Assembly: GCA_017255395.1 (NCBI GenBank)
Contig: JAFKDC010000019.1
Span: 57,098 to 121,097 of the forward strand
Source of the DNA: Enemella evansiae
Lineage (GTDB): Bacteria; Pseudomonadota; Alphaproteobacteria; Rhodobacterales; Rhodobacteraceae
Direction of reading: 5' to 3'
Length of the DNA: 64,000 nt
In this document: positions 26,485 to 34,917 of the stretch, piece by piece
Position numbering within the stretch: the first letter of the stretch is position 1
Layout: each line of letters begins with the position of its first letter
Notes under the pieces: model-generated
The model's input: only the letters and a program-made list of their open reading frames with translations
Database searches by the model: none
What the model was told of the DNA's origin: nothing
Translations under genes and position numbers: made by a program

Positions 26485-27618
26485 ATGATCCCCGCCGCAC
26501 AGGTCGCCCGACTGACCGCCGCGCTGCCCTTCACCCTGTCCTTCGTGCTGATCCCGCTGGTCTGGCTGGGCGCCGTCATGGGCGGCTGGTGGGTGATTCT
26601 GGCGCCGCTCTGCGCGTGGTATCTGTTTTCCGCCATCGACCTCGCCGTAGGGCTGAACAGCGAGAACGCCGACCTGGAAACCACCGAAGAACAGCTGTTC
26701 TGGTATCGCCTGCTGACGCAGGTCTGGGTGCCCCTGCAGGCGGCGACGCTCTTCGGGCTGATCTGGTACGTGACGCGCGCCGACCACCTCGGCGGCTGGG
26801 AAAAGTTCGGCGTCTTCTTCGGCACGGGCGTGATGACCGGCACCGTTGGCATCGTCTACGCCCACGAGTTGCTGCACCAGCGCAACCGGCGCGAGCGGCT
26901 GCTGGGCGACCTGCTGCTGGCCATGGTGATGTATTCGCATTTCCGGTCCGAGCATCTGCTGGTGCATCACCGCTACGTCGGCACGCCGCGCGACCCGGTG
27001 ACGGCGCGCTACAACGAGGGCTTCCACCGCTTCTACCCGCGCGTGCTGCGCGAAAGCCTGCTGTCGTCCTTCCGTGCGGAACGCGACCTGCTGGCCCGGC
27101 GCGGCCTGCCGTGGTGGCACAGGCGCAATCCGTTCTGGCTGTACTGGGGGCTTCAGGCGGGGATGCTGGCGCTGGCCCTGCTGGTCGGCGGCTGGGGCGG
27201 GCTGGGGCTGTTCCTGATCCAGGCGGGCGTGGCGATCTGGCAGCTGGAAGTGGTGAATTACGTCGAGCACTACGGGCTGACCCGCAAGCACCTTGGCGGC
27301 GGGCGCTATGAACACGTCCTGCCGCGCCATTCTTGGAACGCCGCGCACAAGGCGACCAACTGGCTGATGATCAACCTGCAACGGCACTCGGACCACCATT
27401 ACAAGCCCGACCGGCGCTTTCCGCTGCTCCAGACCTACCCCGAGGACGAGGCGCCGCAACTGCCCTACGGCTACCCGGTCATGGCCGTCGCGGCCATGGT
27501 GCCGCCGCTCTGGCGCCGGGTGATGAACCCGAAGGTGCGGGCATGGCGGCGGCGCTATTACCCCGAGATCGAGGACTGGAAGCCCTATAACCGGGCCGAG
27601 TTGCCGCGCCCCCGCTGA
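26485..27618 (+). CDS. alkB: AlkB-type membrane di-iron alkane 1-monooxygenase
   Basis: 377 residues from ATG 26485, which has AAGGAC six bases upstream; ATG 26461 and 26470 are alternatives. Integral membrane hydroxylase that oxidises medium-chain alkanes or fatty chains at the terminal carbon. All eight-histidine boxes are present: HELLHQ, EHLLVHHRYVGTP, NYVEHYGLTR and LQRHSDHHYKP. Several membrane helices lie before and between them. No rubredoxin or rubredoxin reductase is adjacent; the FAD reductase at 14.7 kb is a distant candidate partner. It follows mutY within 26 bases and may share its transcript. Confidence 0.92.
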   Translation: MIPAAQVARLTAALPFTLSFVLIPLVWLGAVMGGWWVILAPLCAWYLFSAIDLAVGLNSENADLETTEEQLFWYRLLTQVWVPLQAATLFGLIWYVTRADHLGGWEKFGVFFGTGVMTGTVGIVYAHELLHQRNRRERLLGDLLLAMVMYSHFRSEHLLVHHRYVGTPRDPVTARYNEGFHRFYPRVLRESLLSSFRAERDLLARRGLPWWHRRNPFWLYWGLQAGMLALALLVGGWGGLGLFLIQAGVAIWQLEVVNYVEHYGLTRKHLGGGRYEHVLPRHSWNAAHKATNWLMINLQRHSDHHYKPDRRFPLLQTYPEDEAPQLPYGYPVMAVAAMVPPLWRRVMNPKVRAWRRRYYPEIEDWKPYNRAELPRPR

Positions 27619-27628
27619 GGCATGGGGA

Positions 27629-27670
27629 AAGGCGCTTCGAAGCGCCTTGAAAGCGGCTTTGAAGCCGCTT
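27629..27670. repeat. Pair of TTCGAA-type palindromes
   Basis: The first (27629-27648) is a perfect 20-bp palindrome with arms AAGGCGC centred on TTCGAA. The second (27651-27670) pairs AAGCGGCTT with AAGCCGCTT around a 2-base centre. It is followed by GCCCACG and starts ten bases after the alkB stop. Confidence 0.85.
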
Positions 27671-27771
27671 GCCCACGCCCTGCAGCAAGGTCGCACCCCA
27701 CCGCGCCGGGGTGACAAGGCGCAAAGCCCTCGCTAGAAGGCGCGCAAATTCCGCGTCAACGAGGACTTTCC

Positions 27772-28692
27772 ATGACCATCCAGGTTTTCGGCCACAAGAG
27801 CCCCGACACCGACAGCACCGGCAGCCCGATCATCTGGGCCTGGTACCTCAACGAGATCAAGGGCGAGGCGGCCAAACCCGTCCTTCTGGGCGAGCCCAAC
27901 ACCGAGGCCGCCTTCATGCTGACGCACTGGGGTCTCGACAAGCCCGAGATCATCGGCGACGTCGAAGCGGATGCGCCGGTGGTCATCGTCGACACCAACA
28001 ACCCCGCCGAGCTGCCCGCCTCGATCAACAGCGCCGACATCCGCGCCATCATCGACCACCACAAGCTGGTCGGCGGGCTGGAAACCAAGGGCCCCATCGA
28101 CATCCGCATCGAGCCGCTGGCCTGCACAGCCACCATCATGCACAAGATGATCGGTGACGACCTCGCGCAGGCGCCCCGGGCCATCAAGGGCGCGATGCTG
28201 ACCTGCATCCTGTCCGACACGCTGGAATTCCGCTCTCCCACCACGACGCAGGAAGACAAGGCGATCGCCCACGCGCTGGCCGAGGATCTGGGCGTCGACC
28301 TCTCGGATTTCGCCGCAGAGATGTTCGCCGCCAAATCCGACGTCTCGGCCTTCTCCGACGCAGAGCTGATCCGCATGGACAGCAAGGAATACGCGGTCGA
28401 GGGCACCAAGTTCCGCGTCTCGGTGCTTGAGACCACCGCGCCCGAGATCCCGCTGGGCCGCAAGGACGGCCTGATGGAGAGCTTCAAGACCGTCGCCGCA
28501 GAGGATGGCGTCGACCAGGTGCTGCTGTTTGTCGTGGACATCCTGAAGGAAGAGGCCACGCTGCTGGTGCCGAACGACCTCGTGAAAGGCGTGGCCGAGA
28601 AGAGCTTTGGCGCCACGGTCACCGGCGACACGGTTGTGCTGCCGGGCATCATGAGCCGCAAGAAGCAGATCATCCCGAACCTGAAGGTCTGA
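27772..28692 (+). CDS. ppaC: Manganese-dependent inorganic pyrophosphatase (family II)
   Basis: 306 residues. It hydrolyses pyrophosphate and belongs to the DHH phosphoesterase superfamily. Metal-binding motifs are GHKSPDTDS at the N-terminus, VIVDTNNPAEL and AIIDHHKL (DHH), with TILSDT-like CILSDTLEF. The C-terminal DHHA2 domain has GRKDGLMESFK and MSRKKQIIP, which supply the substrate lysine and arginine. There are no regulatory CBS domains, so this is the short, constitutive form. A strong terminator follows. Confidence 0.95.
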   Translation: MTIQVFGHKSPDTDSTGSPIIWAWYLNEIKGEAAKPVLLGEPNTEAAFMLTHWGLDKPEIIGDVEADAPVVIVDTNNPAELPASINSADIRAIIDHHKLVGGLETKGPIDIRIEPLACTATIMHKMIGDDLAQAPRAIKGAMLTCILSDTLEFRSPTTTQEDKAIAHALAEDLGVDLSDFAAEMFAAKSDVSAFSDAELIRMDSKEYAVEGTKFRVSVLETTAPEIPLGRKDGLMESFKTVAAEDGVDQVLLFVVDILKEEATLLVPNDLVKGVAEKSFGATVTGDTVVLPGIMSRKKQIIPNLKV

Positions 28693-28716
28693 GCCTTTCC
28701 GGGATCGTAAGACGAG

Positions 28717-28746
28717 GGCGCCCTGCCGATGCGGGGCGCCTTTTTT
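28717..28746 (+). terminator. Rho-independent terminator of ppaC
   Basis: Stem GGCGCCC (28717-28723) with GGGCGCC (28734-28740), then six T residues (28741-28746). It starts 25 bases after the ppaC stop. Confidence 0.9.
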
Positions 28747-28755
28747 CGTTCCCGG

Positions 28756-28815
28756 CGGAGGGGGCGCTGCCCCCGGCCTTCGGCCTCCCCCGGGATATTT
28801 CAGGACAGAAGAAAA
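28756..28815 (-). repeat. CTTCTT/AATACC intergenic element, copy d
   Basis: On the minus strand the core is TTCTTCTGTCCTGAAATATC then CCGGGGG, followed by GGCCGAAGGCC and the inverted repeat GGGGGCAGCGCCCCC. It lies between the converging ppaC and sfsA genes, just after the ppaC terminator. Confidence 0.8.
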
Positions 28816-28849
28816 CCGGACACTGTGGTCAGGAAAACAGGGCCCTGGG

Positions 28850-29554
28850 TCAGGGCGCCCGGAACGGCAGGGGCGCGCCGAGGGTGACCCCCTGCGGCGT
28901 GATCCGGCAGCTGAAGGCGAGGACTTCGACGCCTGCGGCCTGCGCCTGCGCGAAGGCGCGCGCGTAGGCGGGGTCGAGGTCGGCGGCGAGAGTGACGGCG
29001 GTGATGTCGGTGCGCTGCACGAGGTAGAGCATCACGGCGCGGGCGCCCTGCCCCGCCACCTGCGCCAGTTCCGCAAGATGCTTGGCGCCGCGCGCGGTCA
29101 CGCTGTCGGGGAATTCGGCGAGGCCCGGTGTGCGCGAGAGGGTCACGGATTTCACCTCGACATAGGCGTCGGGGCCGCCGCCCGTCAGCAGGAAGTCGAT
29201 GCGGCTGTTCTGGCCGTATTTCACTTCGGGACGGATCTGGTCGTAGCCCTGCAGGCCCGGAACCTCTCCGGCCATCAGCGCCGCCTTCAGCATCCGGTTG
29301 GGTACGCCGGTGTCGACGCCGGTGAAATATCCGCCCGGATGTTCGACCAGCCGCCAGGCCCATTTCAGCTTCTTCTTCGGGTCGTCGTTGGGTTCCAGCC
29401 AGATGCGCTGGCCCTCGTCCTTCAGCCCCAGCATCGAGCCGGGGTTGGCGACATGGGCCGTGACCTCGCGCCCGTCGTCGAGCAGGCAGTCGGCGAGGAA
29501 GCGTTTGTAGCGGCGGATCAGCCGCGCGGGCACCAGATCGGTTTGAAAGCGCAT
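28850..29554 (-). CDS. sfsA: Sugar fermentation stimulation protein homolog (SfsA)
   Basis: 234 residues from ATG 29554. Conserved DNA-binding/nuclease-fold protein of uncertain physiological role. The N-terminal OB-like region has RRYKRFLADCLLDDGREVT and AHVANPGSMLGL. The PD-(D/E)XK-like core is SRIDFLLTGGGPDAYVEVKS (Asp and Glu-x-Lys). Later motifs are FPDSVTARGAKHLAEL and VQRTDITAV. An open frame continues far upstream but only shadows the divergent CinA gene. Confidence 0.92.
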   Translation of the reverse strand: MRFQTDLVPARLIRRYKRFLADCLLDDGREVTAHVANPGSMLGLKDEGQRIWLEPNDDPKKKLKWAWRLVEHPGGYFTGVDTGVPNRMLKAALMAGEVPGLQGYDQIRPEVKYGQNSRIDFLLTGGGPDAYVEVKSVTLSRTPGLAEFPDSVTARGAKHLAELAQVAGQGARAVMLYLVQRTDITAVTLAADLDPAYARAFAQAQAAGVEVLAFSCRITPQGVTLGAPLPFRAP

Positions 29555-29599
29555 GGCCCCGGCCCTATACCGTAACGCAACCAAGGCCAAGGAGCCGCC

Positions 29600-30331
29600 A
29601 TGCCCAACCCGACCGCCGCCATGCTTGTCATCGGGGACGAGATCCTCTCTGGCCGGACCCGCGATTCCAACATGCATTTTCTCGCGCAGGAGTTCACCAA
29701 GCACGGGATCGACCTGCGCGAGGCGCGCATGGTGTCCGACGACCATGCCGCCATCGTGGGCGCGCTGAACGCTCTGCGCGCGCAGTACGATACCGTCGTC
29801 ACCTCGGGCGGGATCGGGCCGACCCATGACGACATCACCGCCGACGCGGTGGCCGAGGCCTTCGGCGTCTCGATCGGCATCCGCGACGACGCACGGGCGC
29901 TCTTGCAGGCGCATTACGACCGGCAGGGGTCGGAGTTCAACGCCGCGCGCCAGCGCATGGCGCGCATCCCGGACACCGCCATCCTGATCGAGAACCCGGT
30001 CAGCATCGCGCCCGGCTTCACCATCGGCAACGTGCATGTCATGGCCGGGGTGCCCGCCGTCTTTCAGGCCATGGTGGCCAGCGTCCTGCCGACGCTGACC
30101 GGGGGCGAGCCGCTGCTGTCGCAGACCCTGCGCATCCAGCGCGGCGAGGGCGATATCGCCGGGCCACTGTCCACGCTGGCCGCGGAATTCGACGATCTTC
30201 AGTTCGGCTCCTACCCGTTCCAGAAGGACGGCGTCTACGGCGCCAACGTGGTCTGCCGTGGCACCGACGGGGCGCGCATCGACGCCGCGATGACGCGGCT
30301 TGCGGCGCTTTTCCCGGACGCCCGGGCGTAA
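29600..30331 (+). CDS. Competence/damage-inducible protein CinA, N-terminal domain only
   Basis: 243 residues. Molybdopterin-binding/MoaB-Mog-like domain of the CinA family; related domains act in cofactor (NMN/ADP-ribose) clean-up. The motif TSGGIGPTHDDITADAVAEA is diagnostic, with AAMLVIGDEILSGRTRDSN at the N-terminus and HVMAGVPAVFQAM. The C-terminal NMN-deamidase (PncC) domain of full CinA is absent. This stand-alone form is common in alphaproteobacteria. It is divergent from sfsA. Confidence 0.9.
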   Translation: MPNPTAAMLVIGDEILSGRTRDSNMHFLAQEFTKHGIDLREARMVSDDHAAIVGALNALRAQYDTVVTSGGIGPTHDDITADAVAEAFGVSIGIRDDARALLQAHYDRQGSEFNAARQRMARIPDTAILIENPVSIAPGFTIGNVHVMAGVPAVFQAMVASVLPTLTGGEPLLSQTLRIQRGEGDIAGPLSTLAAEFDDLQFGSYPFQKDGVYGANVVCRGTDGARIDAAMTRLAALFPDARA

Positions 30332-30395
30332 CCCGATGGACAGCGGCGCGCGGGCGCCCCATAACCGGAGGGACCGCCCCAGTGACCCGGTGACC

Positions 30396-31136
30396 ATGCC
30401 CGCCGAGACCCGCCGCCTTTTCGACGCGATACAGGCCACATGGCCCGCCGCCAGCCTTGTCGAGGCCGGGCCGTGGACCCTGCGCGAGGGCCGAGGCGGC
30501 GGCAAGCGGGTCTCTGCCGCCACGGCGCGGGCCGCGTGGCAGGCCGACGATCTCGGCGCCGCCGAGAAGGCCATGCAGCTGATGGGCCAGCCGCCGCTTT
30601 TCCAGATCCGTCCGGGCGACGAGGCGCTGGACAGCGCCCTTGCCAGTGCCGGATACACCCTGACTGACCCCACCGACATCCGCATCGCCCCCATCGAGGC
30701 GCTCTGCGACAAGCGCCTGCCCCGGGTCTGCGCCTTCACCATCTGGGAGCCGCTGGCGATCATGCGCGAGCTTTGGCAGGAGGCCGGCATCGGCGAGGGC
30801 CGCCAGCGCGTCATGAACCGCGTGACAGGGCCGAAGACCGGCCTGTTCGGGCGGGTCAGCGACAGCCCCGCGGGCGCCGGGTTCTGCGCCATCCACGACG
30901 GCCTTGCCATGGTGCATGCGCTGGAAGTCTCGCCCGCCCATCGCGGCAAGGGCCTGGGTGGCTGGATGATGCGCAGCGCCGCGCTTTGGGCCCGCGACCA
31001 TGGCGCAACCGAGATCGCCGCTCTGGTGACGCAGGCGAACGACCGCGCGGCGGGGCTTTACGACAGCTTGAACATGGCGCGTGCCGGACACTACCATTAC
31101 CGCATCCTCAAGGACGCAGACAGAGAGACCCCGTGA
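30396..31136 (+). CDS. GNAT-family N-acetyltransferase
   Basis: 246 residues from ATG 30396; a GTG two codons earlier is possible. The C-terminal third holds the acetyl-CoA site ALEVSPAHRGKGLGGWMMRS, followed by ALVTQANDRAAGLYDSLNM. The N-terminal half is less conserved and probably forms a second, degenerate GNAT-like lobe. The substrate is unknown. The stop overlaps the GTG start of the next gene (GTGA), so the two are coupled. Confidence 0.88.
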   Translation: MPAETRRLFDAIQATWPAASLVEAGPWTLREGRGGGKRVSAATARAAWQADDLGAAEKAMQLMGQPPLFQIRPGDEALDSALASAGYTLTDPTDIRIAPIEALCDKRLPRVCAFTIWEPLAIMRELWQEAGIGEGRQRVMNRVTGPKTGLFGRVSDSPAGAGFCAIHDGLAMVHALEVSPAHRGKGLGGWMMRSAALWARDHGATEIAALVTQANDRAAGLYDSLNMARAGHYHYRILKDADRETP

Positions 31137-31705
31137 CCGACGACACCCTTCCCACCGCGCTGAACCTGCCGATGGTTGACCCGCTGCCCGAGCCGACGCA
31201 GAAATTCTTCGATATCTGCCAGGACAAGCTGGGCATGGTCCCCAATGTCCTGAAGGCCCATGCCTTCGACATCGACAAGCTGAACGCCTTCTCGGGCCTC
31301 TACAACGAGCTGATGCTGGCGGACAGCGGGCTGAGCAAGCTGGAACGAGAGATGATCGCGGTTGTCGTCTCTTCCGTGAACCGCTGCTATTATTGCCTGA
31401 CCGCCCATGGCGCCGCCGTGCGCGAATTGTCGGGCGACCCGAAGCTGGGCGAGATGCTGGTGATGAACTGGCGCGTCGCGGACCTGAAACACCGGCAGCG
31501 CGCCATGCTGAACTTTGCCGAGAAGATGACGAAGAACAGCGCGGAGATCGGCGAATACGACCGCGAATCCCTGCGCGACGCGGGCTTTTCCGAACGCGAC
31601 ATCTGGGACATCGCCAATGTCGCGGGCTTCTTCAACATGAGCAACCGCGTGGCCTCGGCCACCGATATGCGACCGAATGACGACTATCACGCGCAGGCGC
31701 GCTAG
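31133..31705 (+). CDS. Peroxidase-related AhpD/CMD-family protein
   Basis: 190 residues from GTG 31133, overlapping the acetyltransferase stop. AhpD-like fold of the carboxymuconolactone decarboxylase superfamily ('uncharacterised peroxidase-related' group). The redox centre CYYCLTAHG has the CxxC and the following His of AhpD-type alkylhydroperoxidases. FSGLYNELMLADSGLSKLER and ERDIWDIANVAGFFNMSNR are typical of the group. It probably detoxifies peroxides. The 3' end overlaps the next gene by 29 bases. Confidence 0.9.
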   Translation: MTDDTLPTALNLPMVDPLPEPTQKFFDICQDKLGMVPNVLKAHAFDIDKLNAFSGLYNELMLADSGLSKLEREMIAVVVSSVNRCYYCLTAHGAAVRELSGDPKLGEMLVMNWRVADLKHRQRAMLNFAEKMTKNSAEIGEYDRESLRDAGFSERDIWDIANVAGFFNMSNRVASATDMRPNDDYHAQAR

Positions 31706-32606
31706 GGTCTTCGCGCTCTGCGCCGTCGTGGCAGGCGGCGCCGCCGCGCAGGACCTGCCCCTGCCCGAAGGCGCGGAACGGGGCTTTGCCACCGTGCAGG
31801 ACCCGGGCGCCTATGCCCTGCCCACGGGGCCCTTTGCCGACGGCGCCCTGCCGGTGCGCCGCGCCGAGGGCCGTGTCAGCGTCGAGGCCTGGCAGATCCC
31901 CGGCGCCGAGCGAACGCCCTTCCAGCTTGCCGCGCCGATCCGCGACACGCTGCGGGCCTCGGGCTTTGAAATCCTGCTGGACTGTCCGGCACGGGCCTGC
32001 GGCGGCTTCGACTTCCGCTTTGCCACGCTGGTGCTGCCGCCGCCCGAGATGTTCGTCAGCCTCACCGCCTATCACTTCGTGTCGGCCCTTGCGCCGGACG
32101 GGCGCGCCGTCTCGGTTCTGACCAGCCGCGACAGTGCCATGAGCTACGTCCAGATCATCCGCGTCGGCGCAGAGGCCAGCGCCACCCCCGGCACCGTGCC
32201 CCTGTCGCCGCGCCCGGTGGGCACACCCGGCGATATCCCCGGTCAGCTGGAGCAGCAGGGCTTTGCCGTGCTGTCGGACGTGGTCTTTGCCTTCGGGTCT
32301 TCGGAACTGGGCACCGAAGAGATCGCCTCGCTGGACGCCATCGCCGACTGGCTGGCCCTGAACCCGAACCGCAAGGTGCTGATCGTGGGCCACACCGATG
32401 CCACCGGCTCTCTCGACGCCAACCGCGCCGTGTCGCTGAGCCGCGCGCAATCCGCCGTCCGCTATCTGCGCGAGCGCCATGGCACCAACCCGGCGCAGAT
32501 CGCGGCAGAGGGCGCGGGCTACATGGCCCCGGTCGCCAGCAACCTCACCCCCGAGGGGCGCGAGGCCAACCGCCGGGTCGAGGCGGTGCTTCTGTCCATC
32601 GAGTAG
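31677..32606 (+). CDS. OmpA-family outer-membrane/periplasmic protein
   Basis: 309 residues. A signal peptide (RRRARVFALCAVVAGGAAAQ) is followed by a unique ~170-residue domain. The C-terminal OmpA peptidoglycan-binding domain has VVFAFGSSELGTEEIASLD, IVGHTDATGSLDANRAVSLS and EGAGYMAPVASN. The start lies inside the upstream gene (29-base overlap), but no later in-frame start preserves the signal peptide. It probably tethers the envelope to peptidoglycan. Confidence 0.88.
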   Translation: MTTITRRRARVFALCAVVAGGAAAQDLPLPEGAERGFATVQDPGAYALPTGPFADGALPVRRAEGRVSVEAWQIPGAERTPFQLAAPIRDTLRASGFEILLDCPARACGGFDFRFATLVLPPPEMFVSLTAYHFVSALAPDGRAVSVLTSRDSAMSYVQIIRVGAEASATPGTVPLSPRPVGTPGDIPGQLEQQGFAVLSDVVFAFGSSELGTEEIASLDAIADWLALNPNRKVLIVGHTDATGSLDANRAVSLSRAQSAVRYLRERHGTNPAQIAAEGAGYMAPVASNLTPEGREANRRVEAVLLSIE

Positions 32607-32820
32607 ACGGTGAGGCCGGGCGGTTTCGTTGGTGAAAGTGACAGGCCCGAAGGCGGGGCGGGGCATCGGCGCCTCCGCTCCGGCACCGGAACCGTTAACT
32701 TTGTGGCAAGATTTGGGCTGACCCACCCGGACCGTTCGGTTTATGACATATTTGAACCACATTCGAAGGACCCGCCGGGGCCGGGCCATCCGGGCGAGGA
32801 CAGGATCAAGGAGGCCTCCG

Positions 32821-33228
32821 ATGTGCAGACGCACCCTTCCCGAACAGGCATACCGGACCCTCGGCGTATCGCGCCTCGACGATTTCGCCACCATCCGCCG
32901 CACCTGGCTGAAGCGGGTGCGCGCGCTCTATCCCCGCGTGCTGCATGGCGACGGGACAGAGGCGGCGACGCGGGAACTGGCGGCGCTGAACGATGCCTAC
33001 GACTCGCTACGCTGGCACCGGCCATCGCCCGCAGCCGCGGCGACAAAGCCCCCCGCGCGGCCCCGTCCGCAGCCGAAAACGCAGCCACAGACGCCACCGC
33101 ATCGCCCCGGCTGCGCACCCCCTCTGGCGCACCTGCAACAGGCCGCCCCGCGCGAGGCGCTCGACCGCTTCGCCAGCGCGCGCGACGTCTTTGCCCGCGA
33201 CGGCACCCGGACCCTGCGCCACGCCTGA
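32821..33228 (+). CDS. Small protein with degenerate J-domain
   Basis: 135 residues from ATG 32821, which has a perfect AAGGAGG six bases upstream. The N-terminal ~65 residues (AYRTLGVSRLDDFATIRRTW, then LKRVRALYPRVLHGDG and ELAALNDAYDSLRW) follow the helix pattern of a DnaJ domain. The HPD tripeptide that activates DnaK is absent (YPRVLHGDG instead). A Pro/Lys-rich linker (PPARPRPQPKTQPQTPP) and a short helical tail (APREALDRFASARDVFARDG) follow. Probably a J-like adaptor that cannot stimulate DnaK in the usual way. Function unknown. Confidence 0.75.
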   Translation: MCRRTLPEQAYRTLGVSRLDDFATIRRTWLKRVRALYPRVLHGDGTEAATRELAALNDAYDSLRWHRPSPAAAATKPPARPRPQPKTQPQTPPHRPGCAPPLAHLQQAAPREALDRFASARDVFARDGTRTLRHA

Positions 33229-33315
33229 CCAGCCGGGCAGAAGAAACCCCGGCACAGGGGCCGGGGGTCAAGGTGTCCCTGAACAGGGCGGGGGGAAGTC
33301 AGTGAATGCGGGGCG

Positions 33316-34224
33316 CTATTCCCAATTGTGCGGGCCCTTCTCGGCAAAGGCATGCACAAGGAAGTCGATAAAGGCGCGCACCTTGGGCTGCGTGAAGCGC
33401 CCCGGCGGATAGACCGCGTAGATACCCTGCGTCTCGACCGGAAGATCGGGGATGGCATCCTCGACCAGCCCGGCCTCCATCGCCTCGGCGTAAAGGTAAG
33501 AGGGCAGATAGGCGATCCCCAGACCCGCGATGCAGGCGTTCAGCAGCGACTGCCCGTCATTGACCGTCAGCCAGCCCGCCGTGCGCACCTGCCGCTTTTC
33601 GCCCGAGGGCGCGGTCAGCTTCCAGACGTTGCCTGAGGATTGGTTGGAATAGTGCAAGAGCTTATGCTCGTTCAGGTCGTCGATCCGCCCGGGGCGCCCG
33701 TATTTCTGAAAGTACGCGGGCGAGGCAATCATGCGCTTCGTGGTCTCTGTCAGCTTGCGGGCGCGCAGGGTGCTGTCCTCCAGCTCGCCGATGCGCACGG
33801 CCATGTCGAAGCCCTCGCTGATCAGTTCGACGTAGCGGTTGTTCAGCACCATGTTGACGGTGATGTCGGGGAACTCGGCCAGGAACTCGCCCAGCACAGG
33901 GCTCAGGTGATTCACGCCGAAATCCGTGGCGACAGAGATCCGCAGCAGCCCCGAGGGCGCCGATTGCATCGAGGTCACCAGCGCGTCCGCCTCTCCGGCG
34001 TCGTTCAGCACCCGCCGGGCGCGGTCGTAATAGGCCAGCCCGATCTCGGTCGGCGACACCCGCCGCGTGGTCCGGTTCAGCAGCCGGGCGCCCAGCCGCG
34101 CCTCCAGCGAGGATACGTGCTTCGATACCGCGGATTTGGAAATGCCCATCTTCTTCGCGGCATCGGTAAAGCCGCCCTGATCCACCACCGTGGCAAAGGC
34201 CTCCATCTCGGTCAGTCGATCCAT
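33316..34224 (-). CDS. LysR-family transcriptional regulator
   Basis: 302 residues from ATG 34224, preceded by AAGGAGA; a longer frame to 34302 is not needed. N-terminal winged HTH: MEAFATVVDQGGFTDAAKKM, GISKSAVSKHVSSLEARLGA, RLLNRTTRRVSPTEIG. The effector domain is of the PBP2_CrgA-like group (LRISVATDFGVNHLSPVLGE, FDMAVRIGELEDSTLRAR). Regulators of this subgroup often control neighbouring oxidoreductase genes. Here the divergent neighbour is the exported DUF4399 gene. The effector is unknown. Confidence 0.92.
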   Translation of the reverse strand: MDRLTEMEAFATVVDQGGFTDAAKKMGISKSAVSKHVSSLEARLGARLLNRTTRRVSPTEIGLAYYDRARRVLNDAGEADALVTSMQSAPSGLLRISVATDFGVNHLSPVLGEFLAEFPDITVNMVLNNRYVELISEGFDMAVRIGELEDSTLRARKLTETTKRMIASPAYFQKYGRPGRIDDLNEHKLLHYSNQSSGNVWKLTAPSGEKRQVRTAGWLTVNDGQSLLNACIAGLGIAYLPSYLYAEAMEAGLVEDAIPDLPVETQGIYAVYPPGRFTQPKVRAFIDFLVHAFAEKGPHNWE

Positions 34225-34404
34225 GCCGGTCTCCTTCAAGTCGCGTCGTTGATCTCCTTGATGATGCCGAACTGGGGCTACAGTTGGGCGCGCGCCGGAC
34301 AATACGGCGGTATTTGCGCGCTCTGTTTAAGACAGGGAAACGACCGGCGCCGTGCTAGACTGCGCGGCACCGATGACGACACCCATGAAAAGGAGGAGTT
34401 CCCC

Positions 34405-34854
34405 ATGTCGATCCGACCCCTGGCCGCCGCCCTGGCAATGGCCCTTGCCCTGCCCCTCTGGGCCCAGCAGGGCGGCCCGACCCCGTCCGCAGAGGGCGCC
34501 AGCGTCTATTTCGCGAATCTCTCCGATGGCGACAGGGTCAGCAGCCCCGTGACCATCGTCTTCGGCCTGAGGGGCATGGGCGTCGCCCTCGCCGGGACAG
34601 AGAAGGAGATGACCGGCCACCACCACCTTCTGATCGACCGCCCGCCGCTGGGCGAAGGCGAGGAGGGCACCGGGGAACTGATGAACGGCCTGCCCGCCGA
34701 CGATCATCACCGCCACTTCGGCGGGGGCCAGACCGAGGTCACCGTCGAGCTCGATCCCGGGGAACACAGCCTGCAACTGGTGCTGGGCGACGCGGGCCAT
34801 GTGCCGCACAGCCCGCCGGTGATGTCCCAGGTCATCACCATTATCGTCGAATGA
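34405..34854 (+). CDS. Exported DUF4399 protein
   Basis: 149 residues. A signal peptide (MSIRPLAAALAMALALPLWA) is followed by a compact beta domain. The domain is marked by VYFANLSDGDRVSSPVTIVF, the histidine-rich TGHHHLLID, DDHHRHFGGGQTEVTV and LVLGDAGHVPHSPPV. The clustered His residues suggest metal binding, but the family has no established function that I can state. AGGAGG lies nine bases before ATG 34405. It is convergent with the PfpI gene across a shared hairpin. Confidence 0.87.
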   Translation: MSIRPLAAALAMALALPLWAQQGGPTPSAEGASVYFANLSDGDRVSSPVTIVFGLRGMGVALAGTEKEMTGHHHLLIDRPPLGEGEEGTGELMNGLPADDHHRHFGGGQTEVTVELDPGEHSLQLVLGDAGHVPHSPPVMSQVITIIVE

Positions 34855-34892
34855 AAAAGGGGCGGCGCCGGGATGTTCCGGGCGCCGCCCCC
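34854..34892 (-). terminator. Terminator of the PfpI gene (hairpin shared with DUF4399)
   Basis: A long stem GGGGCGGCGCC / GGGCGCCGCCCC (34859-34892) lies between two converging stops. On the minus strand it is followed by five T residues (34858-34854), a good terminator for the PfpI gene. On the plus strand the T-run is weak. Confidence 0.85.
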
Positions 34893-34917
34893 TTGCCGCT
34901 GTCGGCCCGGGTGCGCG

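Noticed and set aside
29555..30949. N-terminal extension of sfsA
   Set aside because: It is antisense to the CinA and GNAT genes, and SfsA homology begins at 29554.
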